From Streptomyces tuirus (GTDB taxonomy: Bacteria > Actinomycetota > Actinomycetes > Streptomycetales > Streptomycetaceae): a stretch of DNA of 64,000 nucleotides. The stretch lies in contig JAGTPG010000002.1 of assembly GCA_018195615.1 (NCBI GenBank), forward strand, positions 1,550,001 to 1,614,000. Direction: 5' to 3'. This document shows, in pieces, positions 36,327 to 46,199 of the stretch; position 1 is the first letter of the stretch, and each line of letters starts with the position of its first letter. Position numbers and translations under genes: made by a program. The notes beneath the pieces were generated by a model. That model made no database searches and was not told the origin of the DNA. It worked only from the letters and a program-made list of their open reading frames with translations.

Positions 36327-36875
36327 ATGGAGAGAACTCTGGACGGTACAACGAACGCAGGCGCCTCCAGCACGCGCCCCCAGAAGACGGCCGTAGGCGG
36401 CTTGAGGTCTCGTACGGCCCTACTGACGTCGCTGGTGCTCGCGCTGGTGATGGGCGCGCTGTCGGCGCTGGTGATGCTTCCGGCGGCCCAGCACCTGCGA
36501 TCCCTGCGAGACGGCGAGCGGGCTCATGCGACCTTGCACAAGAGCGGCGCCTGTTTGGCGGGTCGATGCCAGGTCGAGTTCGAGGCCGATGGGCGGATCG
36601 TGGTGGCGGATCTGCCGGTGGGCAGCGGCGGCGGCAAGAGCTCCGTCGGCACCCGACTGACCATCCGATACGAGGCGGACGATCCGCGGGTAGTCGCCCG
36701 TGAAGAGGATGTCGGTGGCGGTGGGGCAGCTGTTCTGGCAGTGATGTCGGGCGCGGGCGCCCTACTCTTCCTGATGACGTCGGTTCTGGCAGCGATCTTC
36801 GTGGCGCGGCAGCGGCGCGCGGACCCGATGCCTGGCCGGAGTTCTCAGGATGGGCGGCGGAACGGCGTCGAATAG
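36327..36875 (+). CDS. DUF3592-like membrane protein
   Basis: 182 residues with two transmembrane helices bracketing a soluble domain: LLTSLVLALVMGALSALVML, then GERAHATLHKSGACLAGRCQ and a beta-rich region with TRLTIRYEADDPRVV, then VMSGAGALLFLMTSVLAAIFV. This topology and the RYxxDDP motif fit DUF3592. The start was put at ATG 36327 because earlier codons are not membrane-protein-like. Function unknown. Confidence 0.6.
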   Translation: MERTLDGTTNAGASSTRPQKTAVGGLRSRTALLTSLVLALVMGALSALVMLPAAQHLRSLRDGERAHATLHKSGACLAGRCQVEFEADGRIVVADLPVGSGGGKSSVGTRLTIRYEADDPRVVAREEDVGGGGAAVLAVMSGAGALLFLMTSVLAAIFVARQRRADPMPGRSSQDGRRNGVE

Positions 36876-36997
36876 GCCGTGTCTCGAAAGTGCTGCCACC
36901 TCTCCAGTCGCAGAGTTGAACACGTTCAACGGGTCTGACAAGGTATCTTTCCACGGCCCGGTCCCACCGGTTGGCCGATGCTGGCTGAGGGGGCCTG

Positions 36998-37507
36998 GTG
37001 GCGGGCGGAAGCAGACTGCGTGCGTGGGGGGCGGTCCTCGGTGGCTTGATGGTGGTTCCGGCTGCTCTGACGGCGTGCGCCGGTCCCTATCAGTACTACG
37101 AGGGAACAGGGATCCACGACACTACGGCGGCCGAAGTCGCTGGGGGCTGGGAGAACGTCGAGGGGACCCGCATGGTGCTTCGCAAAGACGGAACGGCTCT
37201 TGCCGAAAAGCTCGACGGGCAGGACTTCGACTTCGAGGACGGCTGGCGCCTCTCCGGTACGGGAACCTGGCAACTGGCCGACGACGATGGCGGGCGGGTC
37301 GTCCGACTCACGCTGACAGCCCGGACCCGAGTGGAGAGCCGTGCCCCCGCGACGGCCACCGACACCTCCACTCCTGAACTCCCATCGACATACGCGTGGT
37401 CCTTCTACGTGGACCGCGACCAGCATGACGAGTTGAAGCTGTTCTTCTTCTACGGCGACCCCGACATCGGGAACACATACGTGATGACGCGCGAGGCAGG
37501 GTCATAG
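36998..37507 (+). CDS. Putative lipoprotein
   Basis: 169 residues. GTG start, signal peptide with lipobox AALTACAG (lipidated Cys about residue 27), then a small beta-rich domain: AGGWENVEGTRMVLRKDGTA, GTGTWQLADDDGGRVV, ELKLFFFYGDPD. This resembles short streptomycete lipoproteins with a lipocalin-like META/DUF fold. Role unknown. Confidence 0.65.
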   Translation: MAGGSRLRAWGAVLGGLMVVPAALTACAGPYQYYEGTGIHDTTAAEVAGGWENVEGTRMVLRKDGTALAEKLDGQDFDFEDGWRLSGTGTWQLADDDGGRVVRLTLTARTRVESRAPATATDTSTPELPSTYAWSFYVDRDQHDELKLFFFYGDPDIGNTYVMTREAGS

Positions 37508-38049
37508 CCATTCTCGACCGCATGACGCTCGCGGGAGCGGGCCGGTTCGGAGCACGGTGGCCGGCCGCCGCAGGAGCCGAGCTTCTGACGGTTGCGGGCC
37601 TGGTCGGCCCGCCGCGCGAGCATCCCAGCAATGCGGTGGTGTCACGACCCGGCCGCCGGTCTGCGCGCCCAGGCCCTGGTAGTCGGCATCAGCCAAATGG
37701 ACCTCGCCGTCGCGGGATCGGGATCGGGATCGGCGGGGCTCGTGCCCGCGTACTCGCAGGTCTCGATGGTGCGGACTCGATTGCCGTCGGCTGAGCGCGG
37801 GGAACAGGTGGAGCCCCGCCGCTCTTGGAGATGAGGGGCGAGGCTCGGTGCGGGCGCCGGGTGGCGCTGGATCAGTCCGCTGAGTCGGCGGAACCGGCCG
37901 AGCCCTTGCCCTGCCAAGAGCGGCTCCTACTGCCATAGCAGCCACAGCGACCAAGGAGAAGTCGCCGGACCCATTTCTCCGGGCTGACCGGTGGTCTTTC
38001 GCCTGCGCCGCGGCTGCCACACCGGCTCCTGGATCAGAAAGCCGCGTCG
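37508..38049. other. Gene-poor stretch with degraded transposon sequence
   Basis: No convincing intact gene. The minus strand between about 37640 and 37800 reads, across two frames, RTIETCEYAGT and DGEVHLADADYQGLGAQTGG, which look like a decayed IS5-type DDE transposase core (the LADxxYQG motif). The rest shows nothing recognisable. Confidence 0.4.
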
Positions 38050-38188
38050 TCATCGGGGTGTACATCACTCCGGCGTTGCTGATCAGCAGGTCGATTCCCG
38101 GGTAAGCGGGCCGCAGTTCGTCGGCGGCGGCGCGGACCGAGTCCAGCGAGGACAGGTCGAGCTGCTGGACCGTGACGTCCGCGCCGGG
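38050..38188 (-). pseudogene. Short-chain dehydrogenase fragment
   Basis: The minus strand reads VTVQQLDLSSLDSVRAAADE, then IDLLISNAGVMYTP: part of the cofactor-binding half of a retinol-dehydrogenase-like SDR, including the N-AG motif. About 46 codons, joined directly to a hipA 5' fragment. Confidence 0.6.
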
Positions 38189-38256
38189 TCCCCCGGCAGC
38201 GAGCCGCCCTCACGCAGGGGCGCGATGAAACGGGTCGCGATCACTTCCTTGAGCAT
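38186..38256 (-). pseudogene. hipA 5'-end fragment (second copy)
   Basis: Encodes MLKEVIATRFIAPLREGGSL, nearly the same as the start of the intact hipA-like gene at 4818, same orientation, then breaks off into SDR sequence. Probably the original 5' end of the gene, displaced by island insertion. Confidence 0.7.
38192..38227. repeat. Direct repeat copy 2 (candidate att site, right end of island)
   Basis: 36 bases identical to 4754-4789 and in the same orientation. To the right the hipA-like sequence continues as a diverged copy to the start codon at 38256. Confidence 0.6.
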
Positions 38257-38456
38257 CGCCCCAGGTCACTGACGCGGTGGCCGGCACCGGCGCCGGCATC
38301 GGGGCGGGAGTCGGGAAACCGACAGCGAACCGACAGCGCGGTTTTGTCCACAGCGGCTCCCGGCCGGGTCAGGATTTCGACACCGTCTGAACAGGCGGCT
38401 TGCCGGGCCCGTACCTCCCGGCAGATCATCGCAAGCTCCCGAAGGGAAACGCCAGT

Positions 38457-38950
38457 ATGACCAGCGCATCGCTCCAGCCCGCATCGGGACCGGCCCGTCG
38501 TACCGTCGTGGCGGCGGCGGGAGCGGCGGGCCTCGCCGTCGCGCTGACCGCGTGCGGAGGCTCGGAGGACAGTTCGGCCGGCTCCGTCGACTCCTCCGGC
38601 ACGGCCCAGGGGGACCAGGGGCGGGCAGCGCCCCGTCGGACGGTGGCGGCGGCGCCGCGGCCGGTAACGCGCTCGCGTCGACCGCGGACATTCCGGAGGG
38701 CGGCGGAAAGGTCTTCGCCGACCAGAAGGTCGTCGTCACGCAGCCGACCGCGGGCGAGTTCAAGGCCTTCTCGGCCACCTGCACCCACCAGGGCTGCGCG
38801 GTGAAGAGCATCGCCGACGGCGTCATCAACTGTCCCTGCCACAACAGCAACTTCTCGATCACCGACGGCAGCGTGAAGAGCGGTCCCGCGACCAAGCCAC
38901 TGCCGGAGATGAAGATCACCGTCGACGGGGAGTCGATCACACTCGCCTGA
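38457..38950 (+). CDS. Rieske [2Fe-2S] lipoprotein-like protein (one frameshift)
   Basis: 164 residues after restoring one base near 38627. Twin-arginine-like opening (GPARRTVVAAAGAAGLAVAL) with lipobox LTACGG, a flexible Gly/Ser region, then a Rieske domain: FSATCTHQGCAV and CPCHNSNFSI supply the Cys-His/Cys-His ligands. Exported iron-sulfur protein of the soluble/standalone Rieske type common in Streptomyces; electron-transfer partner unknown. Its last 14 bases overlap the convergent isochorismatase gene. Confidence 0.82.
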
Positions 38951-39589
38951 GCCCGTCCGGCGGACCCGTGAAGCACGCCAGCACCTCGTCCGTGGTCGCG
39001 ACCGTGGCGACCAACGCGAGGGTATGGCGGATCATCGCGGGGGTGTAGTCGGAGGGCACTCCCGCGATGGCGTCCGCCGGGACGACGACGGTGTAACCGC
39101 GGTTGACGGCGTCGAACACGGCGTTGGGGATCGCCACGTTGGCCGAGACCCCGGTGACGATCAGCGTGCGGCAGCCGAGGTTGCGCAGCAGCGGGTCGAC
39201 ATCGGTGCCCTGCAGCGGCGACAGCCCGTGCAGGCGCCGTACGACGAGGTCCTCCCGGGCGACGTCGATCGGGGCCGCGACACGCACCGCGGGCGTGCCG
39301 GACAGCTGCTGGACCGGCAGGCGCGCGGCGGCGCGGAAGAGGCGGGCGTTGCGGCTGGCGCCGCGGCCGTCGGGGCGGCGTTCGGCGATGGCGTGGACGA
39401 CCTGGACACCACCGGCGTGGGCGGCCGTCACCAGTCGGGCGATGTTGGCGAGCACCCCGCCGGATCGGGCCGTCTCGGCGAGCTCGGCAGCGCGCTGTCC
39501 GCTCCGACGACGCCTTCCTGGCATTCGACGGTGAGCAGCACGGTGGTGCGCGGATCAAGGAGTTCGCTGAGCTCCGCGTACGAGGGCAT
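38937..39589 (-). CDS. Isochorismatase-family cysteine hydrolase (one frameshift)
   Basis: 217 residues after restoring one base near 39500. Opening TTVLLTVECQEGVVG, then VVHAIAERRPDGRG, LHGLSPLQGTDVDPLLRNLG, and TLIVTGVSANVAIPNAVFDA, in which the usual nucleophile Cys of VTGVxTxxCV appears as Ala. Loss of that Cys questions hydrolase activity. Stand-alone gene. Confidence 0.75.
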
Positions 39590-39724
39590 GGTTCCCCTGG
39601 GCGCCGGCGGCCGGTCGGGCGAGCGTAGCCACCGTTGCGCACGGGCGGAAGAGAACCCATCCTTTTCTGACGTGATGTCAGAGGATCTCCTCTGGCACGA
39701 CGTGGGAGAACGAAAGAGGGGAGC

Positions 39725-40195
39725 ATGACCGTCACGCAGCAGCGCCGGGGCCGGAGAATCATGATGACGCCCGGTGAGCTGGACGATTTCCTCACCACGC
39801 AGCGCACCTGCCGGGTCGCCACGGTGTCGGCCGACGGCGCCCCGCATGTGAGCACGCTGTGGTTCGCCTGGGACGGCACGTCGATGTGGCTGTACTCGGT
39901 CGTGCGCAGCAAGCGGTGGACCGACCTGCGGCGCGACCCGCGCGTGGCCGTCGTGGTGGACACCGGCGAGGAGTACGACGAACTGCGCGGCGCCGAGCTG
40001 TCCGGGACCGTCGAGTTCGTGGGCGAGATCCCGCGCACCGGCGAGCTGCGCGCCGAACTCGACGTGCCGGAGACGCTGTTCGCCCGGAAGAACTTCGGCC
40101 TGGAGGAGATGCCGCACGACGGCCGGCACGCCTGGCTGCGGCTGACACCGCGGAAGATCGTCTCCTGGGACTTCCGCAAGCTGGCCGGGCAGTAG
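39725..40195 (+). CDS. Pyridoxamine 5'-phosphate oxidase-family flavoprotein
   Basis: Intact 156-residue split-barrel protein. LDDFLTTQRTCRVATVSADG, PHVSTLWFAWDG, SKRWTDLRRDPRVAVVVDTG are the usual strand pattern of PPOX-fold proteins that bind FMN or F420. Substrate unknown. The ATG lies in GGAGCATG, so the RBS GGGGAG is close. Confidence 0.8.
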   Translation: MTVTQQRRGRRIMMTPGELDDFLTTQRTCRVATVSADGAPHVSTLWFAWDGTSMWLYSVVRSKRWTDLRRDPRVAVVVDTGEEYDELRGAELSGTVEFVGEIPRTGELRAELDVPETLFARKNFGLEEMPHDGRHAWLRLTPRKIVSWDFRKLAGQ

Positions 40196-40208
40196 CGCCG
40201 GGCGGAGG

Positions 40209-41110
40209 TCAGCCGACGCGCTCCCCGCCGCCTGCAGGGCTTTCACCGCCGCCCGGATCGACGGGCGGCGGTCGGCGTCCGCGCGCCAGACGACGTACAC
40301 GTGCCGCCGGACCCGCTGCCGCACCGGGACGGTCACGACCCCGGCGGGCACGGGACGACGCCCGAGCAGCGGGGCGACGCACACACCGAGGCCCGCGGCG
40401 ACCAGCGCGAGCTGCGTGTGGTTCTCTGCGGCGCGGTGGCCGACGATCGGCTCGATGCCCTTGGAGCGGAGCGTGAACATGAGCCACTCGTGGCAGAACT
40501 CGCCCTCGCCCCAGGTGATCCACTCGTCCTCGGCGAACTCGGCGAGGTCCACCTCGTCGCGCCCGGCGAGCCGGTGGTCCGTCGGCATGGCGACATGGGC
40601 CGGGTCGTCCAGGATCGGCGCCTTGACCAGGCCGTCGGGCAGCGCCATCGGCTTGTTGTACCAGTCGAGCACCACGGCCAGGTCGAGGTCGCCGCGCACC
40701 ACTTGGGCGATGCCGTGCTCCGGCTCCAGCTCGCAGGAGCGCAGCCGCAGCGCCGGGTGCTGCTCGCGCAGCGCGGACAGCGCGAGCGGGAACAGCCCGC
40801 GAGCGGCCGTCGGGAACGCCGACAGCCTGAGCTCGCCGACGACCTGTCCGCGCTGCGCCTCCAGGTCGGACTGGGCGAGTTGGACCTGGGACAGGATGCG
40901 CGCGGCATGCTCGGCGAGCAGCCGGCCCGCGTCGGTGAGCCGCACGCCCCGGCCGTTCTTGGCGAGGAGTTGCTGGCCGACCTCCCGCTCCAGTTTGGAC
41001 AGCTGCTGCGAGACCGCGGACGTCGTGATGTGCAGCCCCTCGGCGGCGCCGCTGACCGAGCCGTGCCGGGCGAGGGCGTCGAGGGTGCGCAGGCGCTCCA
41101 GGTTCAACAT
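40209..41110 (-). CDS. LysR-family transcriptional regulator (frameshift at 3' end)
   Basis: About 300 residues. N-terminal winged helix LERLRTLDALARHGSVSGAA, TTSAVSQQLSKLEREVG, followed by the periplasmic-binding-like effector domain (VGELRLSAFPTAARGLFP, DLDLAVVLDWYNKPM, LVAAGLGVCVAP). One base appears lost near 40218, which otherwise removes the stop; with it the protein ends AAGERVG. Divergent from the EamA exporter at 41186, which it probably controls. Confidence 0.82.
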
Positions 41111-41185
41111 GTAAGCAATGCTAAGCGGTATCGGGTGCGAAATCTCGATTGTGCTACGAGATCTGCGTCCAGCATCGTGTCCCTC

Positions 41186-42120
41186 ATGAGCACCGTCACC
41201 ACGCCCAGCCGGGTCACGGGCGCCTCGATCGACCGGCCCCGTCGCCGCCTCGACTGGCGTCTCCGTTTCGCCGCCCTCTCCCTGATCTGGGGCTTCAGCT
41301 TCCTCCTCATCAAGGTGGGCACCCAGGGATACGCCCCGTTCCAGGTCACGCTCGGCCGGCTGGTGTTCGGCACGGCGGTGCTGGCCGCCGCGATGGCGGT
41401 ACGCCGCGAGCGGCTGCCGCGCGGGCGCGCACCTGGGGCACTTGATGGTCTCCGCGTTCCTGCTCAACGCCCTGCCGTTCTCGTTGTTCGCCTACGCGGA
41501 GCTGACCATCCCGTCCACGCTGGCCGGCATCTGCAACGCGACGTCGCCGCTGTGGGCATGGCGCTGTCCCTGGTCGCCCTGTCGGAGGACCGCCCGACCC
41601 GGCTGCGGGTCGCCGGACTCGGCCTGGGCTTCCTCGGGTGCTCACCGTGCTGGGCGCCTGGCAGGGCTTCCACGGCCTGGACGCCACCGGCACGGCGCTG
41701 GCCCTGCTGGCCTCGCTCAGCTATCCGGTCGGCTGGATATAAGTCCGCCGCACCCTGGCCGGCACGAGCCACTCACACCTGTCGATGACCGGTGCGCAGC
41801 TGCTGCTCGCGACGGTCCAACTGGCCGTGGTCACCCCGCTGTTCACGACCCTGCCCGCGCAGGTGTCCCTCGCGCCGCTGCTGGCGATCGCCGCCCTGGG
41901 AGCGCTGGGCACGGGCCTCGCCGTCCTCCTCCAGTACGGCCTGGTCGCCGAGGTCGGCCCGACGACCGCCCAGATGGTCACGTACTTCATCCCGGTCATC
42001 GCCACCGCGGCGGGGGTGGCACTCCTCGGCGAGTCGCTCACCTGGTCGACACCGGTCGGGGCGGCGATCGTCCTGATCGGGGCGGCGCTCACACAGATCC
42101 GGCCGAAGCCACGGGCGTAA
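41186..42120 (+). pseudogene. EamA/DMT-family exporter (several frameshifts and an in-frame stop)
   Basis: Ten-helix drug/metabolite transporter pattern spread over three frames: LSLIWGFSFLLIKVGTQGYA, then FLLNALPFSLFAYAELTIPS, then VALSEDRPTRLRVAGLGLGF, and in the last frame YGLVAEVGPTTAQMVTYFIP and GAAIVLIGAALTQIRPKPRA. Breaks near 41436, 41555 and 41640 plus TAA at about 41742. Adding four bases restores a multiple of three. Either badly sequenced or a decayed gene. Confidence 0.7.
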
Positions 42121-42188
42121 AGGGCGGGCCGACGCCTGAGGTGCGGCCGGTCCGCCGAAGGCGTCGGACACAGTCTCGGACCCCACAC

Positions 42189-43520
42189 TCAGACGTAACT
42201 CCGCACCGGAGCCGGCCCGAGCGCCGAGGCGATCGCGTCGGCCAGGGTCCCGGTCTCCTCCTCGGTGAGCGTCGAGACGGTGACCCGGATGGCGGCGGTG
42301 CGCTCATCCGGTAGCGCGCGCCGGGCGCGACGGCCCAGCCGGCGTGCAGCAGCCGGGCGACGACTCCCGTCTCGTCCGGCACGGGCACCCACACGTTCAT
42401 CCCACTTCGCCCGTGCGCCGCGACCCCGCGCCGGTCGAGCGCGCCGATGAGCGCGTCCCGGCGCCGCCCGTACGCCGCTGCCACCGCACGGGTGTCCACC
42501 GCCCGTCGGCCCACAGCCGCACCAGGGCCCGCTGCGTCAGCAGGCTCACCCAGCCCGGTCCGAGCCGCTGCCGTCCGCTGACCCGGTCGACGGTGATGTC
42601 GTCCCCGGTGAGCAGGGCGAGGCGCAGATCCGGCCCGTAGGCCTTGGCGGCCGAGCGCACGAACGCCCAGTGCCGGGTGGTGCCGGCCAAGGGTGGAGGG
42701 GCACGTCGACGATGCCGTGGCCGTGGTCGTCCTCGATCAGCAGGGTCTCCGGGTGCTCCCGGAGCACGGACCGCAGGGCACGCGCGCGGGGGCGCTCAAC
42801 ACGGCGCCGGTCGGGTTCTGCGCCCGGTCCGTGACGATCAAAGCACGCGCCCCGGCCTCCAGCGCCCTTCGTACGTCGTCGGCTCGCGGCCCCTCGTCGT
42901 CGACGCCGACGGGACGGTCCTCAGCCCGAGCGCGGGCACGAGGTCGAGGGTGCGCCCCACCCGGGGTCCTCCACGGCGACGGTGTCACCGGGCTTGAGGT
43001 GGGCCACCAGTACCCGTTCGACGCCGTCGAGCGCACCCGACACCACGGCGAGCGGCCCGTCCGGCACCCCGTCGGCGTCGAAGCCGGCGCGTGTGATCCG
43101 GGCCAGCTCCGGCTCCAGCGGATCGTCGCCGTAGAGCACGGGCGTACGGTCGCCCTCGGCGGCTGCCGCCGCGAAGGCCGCCGCGAGCGGCGGCAGCAGC
43201 GCCGGGTCCGGATTGCCGTTCGCCACGTCCCGCACTCCTTCGGGCACGTCCACCCCGAGGTGGTCCCGCCCAGTGGTGGCCGGCGCGGGGCGCACCCGGC
43301 TGCCGCGCCGGCCCGCTGTCTCGATGACGCCGCGCTCGCGCAGCGTCCGGTACGCGGCCGCGACCGTGTTGGGGTTCACCCCCAGGCGCTCCGCCAACTC
43401 CCGCATGGGGGCAGCAGCTGCCCGGCCGCAGCGCACCGGCCCCACCGCCCGCTCGACGCTCGCCGAGATGTCCGCTGCGCGACGCCCGCTGATCGGATAC
43501 TCTCCTAGCACAAAGTTCAT
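42189..43520 (-). CDS. MocR-family (GntR-aminotransferase) transcriptional regulator, several frameshifts
   Basis: GntR winged helix (LAERLGVNPNTVAAAYRTLR, ERGVIETAGRRGSRV) fused to a fold-type I aminotransferase-like domain (VVSGALDGVERVLVAHLKPG, VEDPGW, VTDRAQNPTGAV, LLIEDDHG, and SAAKAYGPDLRLAL with the PLP lysine). Breaks near 42965, 42775, 42690, 42500 and 42320. Divergent from the PPOX gene at 43546, the usual target arrangement of PdxR/MocR regulators. Confidence 0.75.
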
Positions 43521-43545
43521 TATGCACTAGTGCAATGGAGACGCC

Positions 43546-44229
43546 ATGCAGGGGACCGCGCAGACGCCGTCGCAGCCCGCCACCGCCTACACCCCGACCG
43601 ACCGCACCGTCCCACCCGCTCGGCGGACCGGGCGTCGTACGACAGGGACCTGGTGCACGCGATACTCGACGAGGCCTACGTCTGCCACCTGGGCTTCGTC
43701 CGCGACGGCGCGCCGGTCGTGCTGCCGACGCTGTACGCCCGGGTCGGCGAGCGGCTCTACGTGCACGGCTCGACGGGCTCGCGCCCGCTCCGGGCGGCCG
43801 GCCAGGCGGACCCGGGCCTGCCGGTCTGCCTGACCGTCACGCACGTCGACGGCCTGGTCCTGGCCCGCTCGGCCTTCCACCACTCGATCAACTACCGCTC
43901 CGTCGTGGTGCACGGCGTCGCCCACGACGTGACGGACCCGGAGGAGAAGCGGCAGGCCCTGGACGCGCTGGTCGACCACGTCGTGCCGGGCCGCTCCGCC
44001 GACTCACGGCCGGCCAACAAGAAGGAACTGGCCGCCACGGCCGTGCTCCGCCTGGATCTCGACGAGGTCTCGGCCAAGCTCCGCACCGGCGGCGTCAACG
44101 ACGAACCGGAGGACCTCGCCCTCCCCACTGGGCGGGAGTCGTCCCGGTCCGGAAGAGCTACGGCACCCCGATCCCGACCCCGGCCTGGCCGCCGACACCG
44201 CACTTCCCGTCTACCTGATGGACAGGTGA
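43546..44229 (+). CDS. PPOX-family flavin/F420 split-barrel protein (frameshifts)
   Basis: About 228 residues over several frames: ILDEAYVCHLGFVRDGAPVV, LPTLYARVGERLYVHGSTGS, SAFHHSINYRSVVVHGVAHD, then HWAGVVPVRKSYGTP near the end. Breaks near 43622, 44125 and 44180. Belongs to the pyridoxamine-oxidase-like (DUF-type) family that accompanies MocR regulators. Confidence 0.75.
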
Positions 44230-44343
44230 CCTTCAGGGGCGCTCCCCGCTCCTTGGGCATCCGCGCCGGCGCGCTGTCCGGAGGGTCCGCCTCAGGCGGC
44301 CGGAGGCGGAAGAAGGAGTGCGTTCGACGGCGTGATCGGCTCC

Positions 44344-45345
44344 CTATGCGGCCGTTCCGGGCGTGGACAACTCCCTTTCCGGGCCGCCGCTCGCCACCGG
44401 CCGCTCGGAGCCCTTCGCGGGCGTCGAGGACTGCGCGATGAACGCGCCGACGAGCACGATCACGCCGCCGGCGATCTGCGGCGCCGACAGGTGCTCGCCG
44501 AGCAGGGTCCAGGCCAGGACGGTGGCGATGACCGCTTCGAGACAGGCCACGACCCCGGCGACCTGCGGGAGAGCCGGCGCACCGCGAGCACACCGGTGAC
44601 GTACGCGACGACCGTGGCGACCAGGACGATCCAGGCCAGCAGGGCGACGGCGGCGACGGGCGTGCCGTCCATGCGCGCGGTGCCCGTGAGCACGGACCAG
44701 TCCATGCTCCAGGGCCGGGCGACGACGGTCAGCACGGCCGCGCCGACGAGCAGGCCGTAGGCGATGACGCCGAGCGGGTCGGGCGCCTCGTCCCCGGCGT
44801 CGCTGCCCTGGTCGGAGAGGACGAAGTAGCCGACCTGGCAGCAGGCCGCGCCGAGCGCGAGCAGCAGGCCCAGCGCGTCGAAGCCGAGGCCGGACCACAC
44901 CTCCACGACGCACGCGAGTCCGCCGACCGCGAGGACGACACCGACCGCCGCGGCACGCGTCACGGGCCGCCGCTGCACGAAGCGCACCCAGCCCAGCACA
45001 AGGGCGGGCGCCAGGTACTCGATGAGCAGCGCCACCCCGACGGGGATACGGGAGAGCGCGGCGAAGTAGCAGGCCTGGACACCGGCGACGGCCAGCAGCC
45101 CGAACCCGGCGAGCAGTCCGGGGCGGCGGCGCAGCAGCGCGCGGTGGCGCACGGCGAGCGGCAGCATCACCAGGGCCGCCCGGCCACCCGCAACCACACC
45201 ACGTGCAGCGGGTCCAGGCCCGCCTCGATCAGCGGCTTGGCCGCGACACCGGACCCGCGAAGGCCACCGCGGACAGGAGCGCGAGGCCGAGCCCCGCGCC
45301 CTTGCCGCGCCTGCTCGCGCTGCTGTCAGACGTACGCACCGGCAC
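44344..45345 (-). CDS. EamA-family membrane transporter (three frameshifts)
   Basis: DMT-family exporter of about 334 residues: VAGVQACYFAALSRIPVGVA, LLIEYLAPALVLGWVRFVQR, GLLLALGAACCQVGYFVLSD, and, in another frame near the C-terminus, VVACLEAVIATVLAWTLLGE and LSAPQIAGGVIVLVGAFIA. The intact RhaT/EamA helix pattern and the IEYLAP motif are clear. Breaks near 44575, 45180 and 45262. GTG 45345 fits the family opening. Confidence 0.78.
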
Positions 45346-45418
45346 ATGATGACAGGACCTGACAGGAGCGTCACCCTCATGGCACCTGTCTCACCGTCTG
45401 GACGCTCCCGCGGCTCGG

Positions 45419-45976
45419 TCAGTGAGTCGCTTCGCCGTCCTCGACGCGTTCCGGAGGCCGGCCGGACCAGTCGTCGAGCCGGGCGAGCACCTCGTAGGGG
45501 TCGACGCCGGCGCGTGCGAGCACCTCGACCGCGCGCGCCTGCCGGTCCACGACGATCGCCGCGAGGAGGTCGACACCGCGGGCCGGTCCGCCGCGCAGCG
45601 CGGCGCGTTCGCAGGCGTACTCCATCGACGCCGCGGCCAGCGGCGAGTAGCCCGCGGCCTCCGTCACCACGGGGACGGCGCCGGAGTCCTCGACGCCGCT
45701 CTGCCAGCGCAGGCCGTAGCCGATGCTGCGCTGGACGAGATAGCCGAGCAGCCGCGCGATCCGCGGCCCGTCACCGACGGCGGCACGCGTCTCGGGGTCG
45801 GACTCCAGCAGTGAGTGGAGCAGATGGGCCGTGTCGATCTGACGGTCCCCGTCCCTGACCGCCCGGCGGCGGGCACCGCCGATCACCGATGCCAGCTCCG
45901 CACTGAGCCTGGCATCGTTCTCCGCGCGGTGGACGCCGTGCTCATGGGCCGACTGCCGGGGGATACGGGGTTGCAC
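45419..45976 (-). CDS. Clp N-terminal (Clp_N) domain protein
   Basis: 185 residues containing two Clp-N repeats: IDTAHLLHSLLESDPETRAA in the first, and YSPLAAASMEYACERAAL with VDLLAAIVVDRQARAVEVLA in the second. No AAA ATPase follows, so it is a stand-alone adaptor-like protein of the kind frequent in Streptomyces. GTG 45976 was chosen because the conserved region starts there; the frame remains open further upstream. Confidence 0.75.
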   Translation of the reverse strand: MQPRIPRQSAHEHGVHRAENDARLSAELASVIGGARRRAVRDGDRQIDTAHLLHSLLESDPETRAAVGDGPRIARLLGYLVQRSIGYGLRWQSGVEDSGAVPVVTEAAGYSPLAAASMEYACERAALRGGPARGVDLLAAIVVDRQARAVEVLARAGVDPYEVLARLDDWSGRPPERVEDGEATH

Positions 45977-46064
45977 AGTCCCTACCCCATCAGTCGCGAG
46001 GGCCCGGGGCATCCACGGAGCGAAGCATTTCCGCATCCGACAGGAAGTGGACTCGGGCGACCGA

Positions 46065-46088
46065 GATCTCCTCCTTGGGGAGGAGATC
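46065..46088. terminator. Hairpin in the region between Clp_N and SRPBCC genes
   Basis: Perfect 10-bp stem GATCTCCTCC / GGAGGAGATC with TTGG loop. It lies between two divergent starts, so it may be a 5'-leader hairpin for the rightward gene, not a terminator. Confidence 0.4.
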
Positions 46089-46199
46089 AGGCTGTGTCAC
46101 CCGGACACTGTTTCCTGTCTGACGGTTCGTCAGTATTGAATGTTCGGGGCCCTGAGGCTACGTTCCGCGACACCCAGCCCGACTTGAAGAGGTGTTCGC

